Part shown: one piece after another, positions 1 to 5,672 of the stretch
Position numbering within the stretch: position 1 is the first letter of the stretch
Layout: the number at the start of each line of letters is the position of its first letter
Assembly (NCBI GenBank): GCA_902795985.1
Contig: CADBNG010000012.1
Span: 1-7,459, forward strand
Direction of reading: 5' to 3'
Length of the DNA: 7,459 nucleotides
Source of the DNA: an uncultured Lachnospiraceae bacterium
GTDB taxonomy: Bacteria; Bacillota_A; Clostridia; Lachnospirales; Lachnospiraceae
Notes under the pieces: generated by a model
Seen by the model: the letters and a program-made list of their open reading frames with translations, nothing else
What the model was told of the DNA's origin: nothing
Database searches by the model: none
Translations under genes and position numbers: made by a program

Positions 1-17
1 ATAATCCGGGGCTTTTC

Positions 18-26
18 TGTTAGAAT
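18..26 (+). promoter_or_regulatory. Extended -10 promoter of tmcAL
   Basis: TGTTAGAAT matches the extended -10 form TGnTATAAT, with one mismatch in the hexamer (TAGAAT, 21-26). The expected transcription start, about 7 nt downstream, is at or next to the ATG at 33. The -35 region would lie at the window edge and cannot be judged. The same TGTTA start is seen in the promoter at 4508. Inferred from sequence only. Confidence 0.45.
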
Positions 27-32
27 CGGGGC

Positions 33-1229
33 ATGAAAACAGCGGGAGTTATAACGGAATTCAATCCGTTCCATTCTGGACATGAATATTTTCTGCGCAC
101 GGTGCGGGAACGTTCCGGCGCAGACTATATCGTGGCGGTGATGAGCGGCGATTTCGTACAGCGGGGTGAACCGGCCATCGTCAGCAAATATGTACGGGCG
201 GAAGCCGCGCTTTACGGAGGATGCGATCTTGTACTCGAGCTTCCGGTACGATACTCCCTTTCCGACGCGGGAGGTTTTGCCTCCGGCGCTGTTTCAATCC
301 TTATGGGCCTTGGCTGTATTGATGAGCTCTGGTTCGGAAGCGAATGCGGGGAAATCGGTCCCCTTCTGCGCATGGCGGAAATCCTGAACAATGAACCGGA
401 AGAATTCAAGGCGGAGCTGCAGTCCCGGCTGAAAGCCGGGGATTCCTATCCCAAAGCACGCGCGGCCGCCCTGAAAACCGCCCTTGACGGAGATTTCTCC
501 CTGCTGACGGATTCTCCCAACAACATTCTGGGAATGGAATACTGCCGCGCCGCGCTGAAGATGAACGCCCCGTTTGCTCTGAAAACGCTCCGGCGGGAAG
601 GCTCGGGCTATCAGGAAGACCGCCTGGAACCCGGATTCCCCAGCGCCCTGGCCATCCGGAAAGCCCTGCTGTCCTCTCCGGCTTCCATTCTTTCCACCGA
701 CAACAGCCTCTGCCCGAATCCTCTGCCCGAAAAAAGCCGGGATCTTTTATCCCGCGAACCGGGATTTCTCCGCGCGGATGATTTTTCGGCTCTGCTCGGC
801 GTCCGCCTTCTGGAAGAAGATGCCGGAGGTCTGGAAGCCTGCGCCGGAGTCTCCGCGGATCTGGCGAAAAGGATCCTCCATAACGCGAACCGGCTGGTCC
901 GCTTTGAAAACTTCGCTCTGGACATCAAAACCCGGAATATCACCCTGTCCCGCGTTTCCAGGGCCCTGTTTTCCATTCTGCTGAAAATCCCCGCAGAACA
1001 GTCTTCGCTTTCCGTCGTCCGGATTCTGGCAATGCGGGACTGCGCGGCTCTTCTGAAGGCAGTCTCAGAGAAAGGCAGCCTCCGTACGGAAGCTTCTTCC
1101 TCGAAAATACCGCCGGAAGTCTATGGGGAGGATCTCTATGCTTCGTCCGTTTATGAAAGAGTCCGATCCGCCCGCTTCGGCGTGCCCTTTATCCACGAAC
1201 ATACCCGGAAACTGATCTGCCTGAATTAA
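33..1229 (+). CDS. tmcAL: tRNA(Met) cytidine acetate ligase TmcAL (YlbM family)
   Basis: This 398-residue cytoplasmic enzyme is expected to activate acetate with ATP to acetyl-AMP and acetylate the wobble cytidine C34 of elongator tRNA-Met to N4-acetylcytidine, which supports accurate AUG decoding. It is the Firmicutes counterpart of the acetyl-CoA-dependent TmiA/TmcA route. The N-terminus carries the family hallmark EFNPFHSGH (residues 9-17), the HxGH nucleotidyltransferase motif. Also visible are MSGDFVQRGEPA (37-48), FGSE (101-104), NNILGMEY (163-170) and SALAIRKAL (204-212), the conserved nucleotide- and tRNA-binding segments of the family. Length is typical (about 400). The hallmark motif lies close to the first Met, which supports the ATG at 33. 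No purine-rich Shine-Dalgarno is placed properly upstream (only GGGG one base before the ATG), so translation may be leaderless. No clear terminator follows. The gene appears monocistronic in this window. Confidence 0.95.
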   Translation: MKTAGVITEFNPFHSGHEYFLRTVRERSGADYIVAVMSGDFVQRGEPAIVSKYVRAEAALYGGCDLVLELPVRYSLSDAGGFASGAVSILMGLGCIDELWFGSECGEIGPLLRMAEILNNEPEEFKAELQSRLKAGDSYPKARAAALKTALDGDFSLLTDSPNNILGMEYCRAALKMNAPFALKTLRREGSGYQEDRLEPGFPSALAIRKALLSSPASILSTDNSLCPNPLPEKSRDLLSREPGFLRADDFSALLGVRLLEEDAGGLEACAGVSADLAKRILHNANRLVRFENFALDIKTRNITLSRVSRALFSILLKIPAEQSSLSVVRILAMRDCAALLKAVSEKGSLRTEASSSKIPPEVYGEDLYASSVYERVRSARFGVPFIHEHTRKLICLN

Positions 1230-1304
1230 CCGTTTCGCTCCGTCCGGGCTGCCGTTGCCCGCAATGATCCGAAAGAATGCCTCCGGTTAGTTTTCACTGT
1301 ATAC

Positions 1305-1322
1305 TTCTTAACTTTTTCTTAA
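1305..1322 (+). repeat. Two TTCTTAA direct repeats spaced 11 nt
   Basis: TTCTTAA occurs at 1305-1311 and again at 1316-1322, an 11-nt period, just upstream of the candidate -35 (1329-1334) of the membrane-protein gene. An 11-nt period of short AT-rich half-sites is the usual arrangement for OmpR/PhoB-type response regulators. The assignment to a regulator is inference; the region is AT-rich, so chance is possible. Confidence 0.35.
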
Positions 1323-1328
1323 TATGGT

Positions 1329-1358
1329 TTGCATACCGGCCCTTTTCTGTGATAAAAT
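1329..1358 (+). promoter_or_regulatory. Candidate sigma-A promoter of the membrane-protein gene
   Basis: A -10 hexamer TAAAAT (1353-1358, 5 of 6 matches to TATAAT) has a weak -35 TTGCAT at 1329-1334 with an 18-nt spacer. It would give a leader of about 50 nt before the ATG at 1414. A second possible -10, TATGAT at 1374-1379, lies inside the downstream copy of the 18-nt repeat. Confidence 0.4.
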
Positions 1359-1393
1359 CCTACAAAAGGTGAATATGATAAAATTCTTCAAAA
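1350..1393 (+). repeat. Imperfect 18-nt direct repeat in the leader
   Basis: TGATAAAATCCTACAAAA (1350-1367) recurs as TGATAAAATTCTTCAAAA (1376-1393), 16 of 18 identical, offset by 26 nt. The first copy contains the candidate -10; the second lies in the leader just before the ribosome binding site AAGAGG (1401-1406). It may be a duplicated promoter or operator half. Function not known. Confidence 0.45.
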
Positions 1394-1413
1394 AATGAAA
1401 AAGAGGCGATCGT

Positions 1414-2217
1414 ATGAACCTGGATAATCTTCAGCCCGTCAATGATAAACTGAAGGATATTTCCAACCGTTTCCGGCGGAAGCCGCTGCGCAACGCCTAC
1501 ATGGCGCGCTTTGTCATCCGCTGCATTATTTATGTTCTGTCCCTTGTTCTGTATTTCACGGTTCCCTCCCAGTTCGAGATCGTAACCAATCCCGACTGGG
1601 GAGCCTTTTTCCATTCCTTCACTTTTGCCCATGTTGTCTGGATTGTCTGGATCATTGATATGGTGGCGCAGCTGATCCCTCTGCGGCGCTACATTCCCAT
1701 CGGTTCGCAGAAGAATTTCCGCCTGCACTATCTTCCCGCGCTGGAAAAAGTAAACAAGGAACGTTTTATCGCCCATATCAAGGGAATCACCGTTGCGGCT
1801 TACAAGGTGTTTGCCCTCTGGGCCGCGCTGATCATCGCGATCGGGATTCTGTATAAATTCCGGCTGATCGAGGGCGGGCATCTTTACCTGTTTGCCGTGA
1901 CCTTCTACGTCTGCGACCTGATCTGCGTCCTGTTCTGGTGCCCCTTCCGGGTTTTCATCATGAAAAACAAATGCTGCACCACCTGCCGTATTTTCAACTG
2001 GGACCACCTGATGATGTTCTCGCCGCTTATTTATATCATGAGAAGCTTTTACGCCTTCTCCCTGGCCGTCGTGGCCATCATCATCTGGGCTGCGTGGGAA
2101 ATCAGTTTCCTGGTCTTCCCGGAACGGTTCACCACCCTCTCCAACCGCAGCCTGAAATGCAGCGAGTGCAGGGACCGGCTCTGCCGCAAACCGCGGGGTG
2201 ACCGGGGATATGTCTGA
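1414..2217 (+). CDS. Polytopic membrane protein with two cysteine clusters, function unknown
   Basis: The family was not recognised. The 267-residue protein has a basic N-terminus (about residues 19-33) followed by hydrophobic segments at roughly 34-52, 69-89, 129-147, 156-178 and 211-235, with a shorter one near 199-209, giving five or six membrane passes. Two cysteine clusters stand out: KCCTTC (C187, C188, C191), just before FNWDHLMMF (194-202), and CSECRDRLC (C249, C252, C257) in the basic C-terminal tail. By the positive-inside rule both probably face the cytoplasm, provided the 199-209 segment crosses or re-enters the membrane, so together they could bind a metal such as zinc or form redox-active thiols. 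That is inference. The start has a good Shine-Dalgarno, AAGAGG at 1401-1406, 7 nt before the ATG. The gene is alone between tmcAL and a convergent hydrolase gene and ends at a strong terminator. Upstream direct repeats suggest specific regulation. No signal peptide or catalytic motif was seen. Confidence 0.85.
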   Translation: MNLDNLQPVNDKLKDISNRFRRKPLRNAYMARFVIRCIIYVLSLVLYFTVPSQFEIVTNPDWGAFFHSFTFAHVVWIVWIIDMVAQLIPLRRYIPIGSQKNFRLHYLPALEKVNKERFIAHIKGITVAAYKVFALWAALIIAIGILYKFRLIEGGHLYLFAVTFYVCDLICVLFWCPFRVFIMKNKCCTTCRIFNWDHLMMFSPLIYIMRSFYAFSLAVVAIIIWAAWEISFLVFPERFTTLSNRSLKCSECRDRLCRKPRGDRGYV

Positions 2218-2242
2218 CCTGAAGCCTGCCATGAATCAAAGC

Positions 2243-2279
2243 AAAAGCGGACCGGTTTTCATACCGAATCCGCTTTTTT
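2243..2279 (+). terminator. Intrinsic terminator, probably bidirectional
   Basis: The arm AAAAGCGGA (2243-2251) pairs perfectly with TCCGCTTTT (2269-2277), with a further internal CGGT/ACCG pairing, and is followed by a T run to 2279. It lies 26 nt after the membrane-protein stop. On the minus strand the stem ends in TTTTGC, so it can also serve the convergent hydrolase gene. Confidence 0.85.
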
Positions 2280-2301
2280 CTTCTGTATCTTTCTGCTCTT
2301 T

Positions 2302-3987
2302 TTATCCGGCCGTTCTCGCTGTCTGAACCTCACTCCATTCTGAATAGATGGTTCTGCCGTCTACCTTTTTGTAGGTCCGGACCTTCAGATAATACTTCGT
2401 GTTCGCCTTCAGACCGATAATCCGCCGAAAATACCGGGACGAGCTGGCAGCCGCCGTTTTACAGGTGCGGAATTTCGAATCCGTGCTGTACATGATCTGA
2501 CATCCGTCCGCCTGAACCTTCTGCTTCCGCCACGCGACAGTAAGCATTTTTTCCCCTGGCGTAATCTTCGCAATCGTGGTGCCGGCCGGGATAATCTTAA
2601 ACGTCTTCGAAATGGTTCCGGTAAAGTTCCCGGTTCCCGTAACGGTCATGGTTGCTATGCCGACTTTCCTGTTGTTCTTATAACTGACCGTATAATCTTT
2701 CTCATACGTCAGCTTCTTCGCAGTCCCGTTAATATTTGCCGTCACCACCGCCGCTTTTGACTGGGTCCGACAGGAACCGCTGTATTGCATCGCCGGATAT
2801 TTGACTTTAAGGGAAGCCAGCTTCACCGCAGTGATCCCGAAAGTCTTTGTCAGCGTCCCCTGGTAATCCCCGATCCCCCGCAGTGTAACCGTTGCTGTGC
2901 CCACATTTTTGTTGTTGCTGTAGGACAGCGTATAATCCGTCCCGTTTTCCAGCGTTATATTGTTACCATCCACACGGAGAGTGACTTCTTCCAGCGGCCG
3001 GATCCCGGTGCCGGTAAAGGCATAGGAGCTTTTCAGCGGCGCTGACGCCCTGGAAATATCCGGCCGGATTTCCAGAATCTCACGGAGCCGGGAGGAAAGC
3101 CAGTACCCCAGCTTCAGATGATACTCCTCCGTCGGATGGATTCCGTCCGTCAGGGCCTCGGAAACCGTGGACGCGTTTACCGGACTGTCATCCTGGTCGA
3201 TATAGGGAATCCCGTAGTCCTCCGCCACAAGCCGGAACGTTTCACGCATTGCACCCCGCTTATCGTTCGCGGTTATAAACGGCGCGACAATAATAATCCG
3301 GCAGTCCGGTTTTTCGGAGAATAGATACTGGATGCATTTGCGCATCTGCCCGACAACCGTTCCCGGATCCTCGCTGTCCCAGTCACCAAGGATCAGGTCC
3401 GGTGTTTTATCATCATTGACCCCGTAACAGAGAACAAAGGTGTTATAGGGCGACAGGTCTGTGGAACTGATCTTATCATAGGCTCTCTGCCCGGTATCCG
3501 GAACCGTCCGCAGCCATCCCATGTAGCTTACGCCGTAGTTGTCGCAGGTCACACCCAGACATTTGCCGATTATTTTCGGGATCTTTTCAGACACCGTAAC
3601 GCCGTGTCCGGCTGATCCCCGCGTGATGCTGTCTCCGAACATTGCGATAACCGGGGTGTCCTCCGTCACCGCTGCCCGGACATAGGACGGAAGGGGTTCA
3701 TTCTCCTCTTCCACAGGGATTTCGATCTCTTCCGTTTCAGGTTGTTCCGGCGTTTCAGACTTTTCTTCGTCTGCCGGTATTTGTTCTGTCTGTTTCTCCT
3801 CTGCCGGCGCCGGTTCCTGCGCGGCGGGTTCCCCGTGCTCCGTGGATGTCACCGGCAGGCCGCTCTCCTCCGCCGGGACCGTCTCATCCACCGTGTCGTC
3901 CGTCAAAACCTCCGCTGCAAAAGCCGGCTGCAGGGAAACTGCTGCCATGCAAAGAATTATCCAGACTATTAATAGTTTTTTTCTCAT
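2302..3987 (-). CDS. Secreted SGNH/GDSL-family hydrolase with Ig-like repeats and FN3 domain
   Basis: The 561-residue product begins with a signal peptide (MRKKLL, a hydrophobic core, cleavage near AFA-A at 24-25). Next comes a Glu/Pro-rich acidic linker (about 28-103), then an SGNH esterase/lipase-type domain (about 110-300). The catalytic blocks are visible: GDS with nucleophile S120, a block II Gly near G152, GVNDD with N191, and DGIHP with D281 and H284. Two related Ig-like repeats follow (about 319-385 and 391-465, each with the DYT-SY-NN...G-AT-TG-G pattern), then a fibronectin type III domain (about 471-558). Such enzymes typically deacylate polysaccharides or lipids; the substrate cannot be read from sequence. 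The accessory domains suggest binding to glycan or the cell surface. No LPXTG or membrane anchor was seen, so it is probably released. The frame is open up to 4173, but the start at 3987 is chosen because it yields a classical signal peptide and has an AGGA 7 nt upstream. It is divergent from the zinc-ribbon gene. Confidence 0.9.
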   Translation of the reverse strand: MRKKLLIVWIILCMAAVSLQPAFAAEVLTDDTVDETVPAEESGLPVTSTEHGEPAAQEPAPAEEKQTEQIPADEEKSETPEQPETEEIEIPVEEENEPLPSYVRAAVTEDTPVIAMFGDSITRGSAGHGVTVSEKIPKIIGKCLGVTCDNYGVSYMGWLRTVPDTGQRAYDKISSTDLSPYNTFVLCYGVNDDKTPDLILGDWDSEDPGTVVGQMRKCIQYLFSEKPDCRIIIVAPFITANDKRGAMRETFRLVAEDYGIPYIDQDDSPVNASTVSEALTDGIHPTEEYHLKLGYWLSSRLREILEIRPDISRASAPLKSSYAFTGTGIRPLEEVTLRVDGNNITLENGTDYTLSYSNNKNVGTATVTLRGIGDYQGTLTKTFGITAVKLASLKVKYPAMQYSGSCRTQSKAAVVTANINGTAKKLTYEKDYTVSYKNNRKVGIATMTVTGTGNFTGTISKTFKIIPAGTTIAKITPGEKMLTVAWRKQKVQADGCQIMYSTDSKFRTCKTAAASSSRYFRRIIGLKANTKYYLKVRTYKKVDGRTIYSEWSEVQTARTAG

Positions 3988-3994
3988 TAATCCG

Positions 3995-3998
3995 TCCT
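3995..3998 (-). promoter_or_regulatory. Ribosome binding site fixing the hydrolase start at 3987
   Basis: On the minus strand, AGGA (within CAGGACGG) lies 7 nt before the ATG at 3985-3987. Together with the signal peptide that starts there, this argues against the longer in-frame start at 4173, which would bury the signal peptide behind 62 uncharacteristic residues. Confidence 0.75.
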
Positions 3999-4079
3999 GC
4001 TTTTTTGGAACATGACAAAATCCGGTACCGGAAACCGGGGCTGCTTCTTTCGGGTCAAAGTATCCTTTTACACAATTGT

Positions 4080-4109
4080 ATACTACACTAAATCCGTTGT
4101 TATTTCCAA
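4080..4109 (-). promoter_or_regulatory. Weak candidate promoter of the hydrolase gene
   Basis: On the minus strand, TTGGAA (4104-4109) and TAGTAT (4080-4085) are separated by 18 nt, each with 4 of 6 consensus matches. The predicted start falls near 4073, within the 8-bp palindrome ACAATTGT (4072-4079), giving a leader of about 85 nt. The region is locally AT-rich compared with its surroundings, which supports a promoter, but the match is modest. Confidence 0.35.
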
Positions 4110-4153
4110 CATAAAACGGCATCCTTTTCCACGGATCCGGCCCAAAATTATGA

Positions 4154-4354
4154 CCGGCAAACCGGACGATCAAAAGGCCGTGTGTCCCCGTCGTCAGGCG
4201 TCGTTCCGCTCAGCCCTTCACTCGTACTGGCTGTGGCAACTGTAAAGAAAGGGGCGGAAAGGACGGGGTTTTAAACAACTCCAAATCAGACATATATCTG
4301 AAGGGGACATCCGCAGCTCCGGTACCTGGCGATCAGTTCAAAGCCTTGATTTAA
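4154..4354 (+). other. Intergenic stretch with an open frame but no start codon; possible gene remnant
   Basis: One plus-strand frame is open from after a TGA at 4151-4153 to a TAA at 4352-4354 (66 codons) without an ATG near its beginning. Its translation includes CGNCKERG and ends KGTSAAPVPGDQFKALI. No family was recognised. A shorter overlapping frame ends SLVLAVATVKKGAERTGF at about 4254. This could be a decayed gene end or a dispersed repeat copied from elsewhere; it could equally be chance in GC-rich DNA. No ribosome binding site or promoter was seen for it. The remainder of 3988-4380 holds only the hydrolase leader and its candidate promoter. Confidence 0.2.
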
Positions 4355-4383
4355 TATAAGCCACGAAGCCGAGAGCCATAATA

Positions 4384-4474
4384 CCGCTGGAGCGAGGGGA
4401 CTGCGTGCCGGTGGCACGGGCTTAGCACCGACCGAAGCGGAGCGTAGACCTGAGCGGGAGCGGTCCCATTTTGA
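4384..4474 (+). repeat. GC-rich structured element upstream of the zinc-ribbon operon
   Basis: GGGACTGC (4397-4404) can pair with GCGGTCCC (4460-4467) as an 8-bp stem with one G-U pair, followed by ATTTT. It encloses a perfect hairpin, GTGCC-GGT-GGCAC (4405-4417), and several GAGCG repeats (4390, 4440, 4452, 4458). An alternative CCGCT/AGCGG pairing (4384-4388 with 4436-4440) is possible. The element is noncoding, lies just before the promoter at 4508 and may be a dispersed palindromic repeat, a small structured RNA or a terminator-like insulator. Pairing was judged by eye. Confidence 0.45.
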
Positions 4475-4507
4475 CCTGTTCAGACCAATGCAAACACTTT
4501 CCCGGTA

Positions 4508-4516
4508 TGTTATGAT
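4508..4516 (+). promoter_or_regulatory. Extended -10 promoter of the zinc-ribbon/TPM operon
   Basis: TGTTATGAT fits the extended -10 form TGnTATAAT with 5 of 6 hexamer matches (TATGAT, 4511-4516). No good -35 lies 16-18 nt upstream, which is usual for extended -10 promoters. Transcription would start near 4523, leaving a leader of about 35 nt with GGAGG at 4546-4550, 7 nt before the ATG at 4558. Confidence 0.55.
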
Positions 4517-4557
4517 AGAAGCATCAACACAAAACCCGTCCCGACGGAGGCACTGCC

Positions 4558-5667
4558 ATGTCCGGTATTCATGAACAAAAATGTCCCAATTGCGGCGCCG
4601 CCCTGCGGTTTGACCCGGCGGCAGGCCTGCTGATCTGTGATTATTGCGATACCCGTCTGGAAGTCCAAAAGCCCGCTTCCGAAGAAGAAAGCACAGACGC
4701 TTCCGCCCTGTCCGGACAGGCGGAAGAGCTGTCCGGCTTTGATTTCAAAAAACTGAGCGATTCGGTGAAGGATCCGGAGGCGGAGGGGCTTCCCGTCTAC
4801 GCCTGTATTTCCTGCGGCGCCGATCTGATCGCTCCCGCGGAACAGTCTGCGCTCACCTGTCCTTACTGCGGCAACAACATCGTTCTGACCGAAAAGGTTT
4901 CCGGCCCTCTGCGGCCGGACGGGGTGATTCCCTTTCAAATCGCTTCACAGGATCTTTCCCCCGCGGTCAGACGGTTTTATAAAGGGAAGAAGCTTCTTCC
5001 GAGGGGCTTTTTCTCGGAAAGCTCCATCGGGCCGGTGACCGGCGTATACGCCCCTTTCTGGCTCTTTACCGGCCGTCTCTACGGCGAACTGACCTTTAAC
5101 GGCGAAACGCGGCGGACCCGCCGTTCCGGTGATTACCTGATTACCGACATAAACCGTTATAAACTGGACCGGGACGCTTCCGTTGCTTTTGATAGTCTCC
5201 CGGTGGACGCGGGAACAAAGATCGATGACAGCCTGATGGATTCCCTGGAGCCGTTCCGTACGGAGGAAGCCAGGCCCTTCGACCTGCGTTATCTTGCGGG
5301 TTTTACCGCCGACCGGTTTGACGAAAAAAAGGATGCCGTATCCCGGAGGGCCGTTCACCGGATGAACAATACCGCCATGTCGCGCATCACTTCCGAAGCC
5401 GGCGACGGCTTTTTTGGCGTTTCCCATGACAGCGGAAGGCTGAATGCCGATATCGACGCGAAATACCTGCTTTTCCCGGTCTATCTGTTCGATATTCAGT
5501 ATGGCAGGAAGAATTACCCCTTTGCGGTCAACGGGCAGACAGGGAAGGTCGTAGGACAGCTTCCCACAGGTAAAGCGGCCAGCTTCCTGTATTTTTTCAA
5601 GCGCTTCGGCATTGTTTCCGGCGCGCTGATTCTGGCAACGGTTCTTCTCTATTTTCTGGGGGTGTGA
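4558..5667 (+). CDS. Double zinc-ribbon, C-terminally membrane-anchored protein (YdjG-like)
   Basis: The 369-residue protein opens with two zinc ribbons of identical spacing: C9-x2-C12-x14-C27-x2-C30 and C83-x2-C86-x14-C101-x2-C104, joined by an acidic, Ser/Glu-rich linker (about 38-62). A conserved middle region begins VIPFQI (123-128) and includes LLPRGFFS (146-153) and ITGMY-type VTGVYAPFWLF (160-170). Near the end lie LLFPVYLFD (304-312) and NGQTGKVVG (325-333), then one hydrophobic helix (about 351-368) that tail-anchors it. These match, from memory, B. subtilis YdjG, a partner of YdjH and YdjI that links PspA to the membrane under stress. Databases often label such proteins TFIIB-type zinc ribbon or, wrongly, PriA helicase; no helicase motif is present. 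The ribbons probably face the cytoplasm and mediate protein contacts, which is inference. It lies 5 nt upstream of the TPM gene, in one operon. Confidence 0.85.
   Translation: MSGIHEQKCPNCGAALRFDPAAGLLICDYCDTRLEVQKPASEEESTDASALSGQAEELSGFDFKKLSDSVKDPEAEGLPVYACISCGADLIAPAEQSALTCPYCGNNIVLTEKVSGPLRPDGVIPFQIASQDLSPAVRRFYKGKKLLPRGFFSESSIGPVTGVYAPFWLFTGRLYGELTFNGETRRTRRSGDYLITDINRYKLDRDASVAFDSLPVDAGTKIDDSLMDSLEPFRTEEARPFDLRYLAGFTADRFDEKKDAVSRRAVHRMNNTAMSRITSEAGDGFFGVSHDSGRLNADIDAKYLLFPVYLFDIQYGRKNYPFAVNGQTGKVVGQLPTGKAASFLYFFKRFGIVSGALILATVLLYFLGV
5658..5664 (+). promoter_or_regulatory. Ribosome binding site deciding the TPM gene start at 5673
   Basis: GGGGGTG, inside the end of the zinc-ribbon gene, lies 8 nt before the ATG at 5673, from which a classical signal peptide begins. 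A GTG at 5664, three codons earlier in the same frame, would overlap the upstream stop but would leave the G-run with no spacing, so the ATG is preferred. Confidence 0.6.
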
Positions 5668-5672
5668 CAGCT

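Noticed and set aside
1243..1263. Small CGGGC/GCCCG hairpin after tmcAL
   Set aside because: Only five base pairs and no T run, so it is not supported as a terminator.
1360..2232. Long minus-strand open frame (290 codons) opposite the membrane-protein gene
   Set aside because: The plus-strand frame has membrane segments and a good ribosome binding site; the minus frame is rich in Asp, Gly and Gln with no motif, a typical antisense shadow.
3988..4173. 62-residue N-terminal extension of the SGNH hydrolase
   Set aside because: It would place the signal peptide internally, lacks a good ribosome binding site and spans the candidate promoter.
4012..4245. 77-codon plus-strand open frame in the gap
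   Set aside because: No ribosome binding site, no recognisable domain, and it overlaps the hydrolase leader and promoter in antisense.
4558..5667. PriA helicase annotation for the zinc-ribbon protein
   Set aside because: No Walker or helicase motifs; only the cysteine ribbons could cause such a match.
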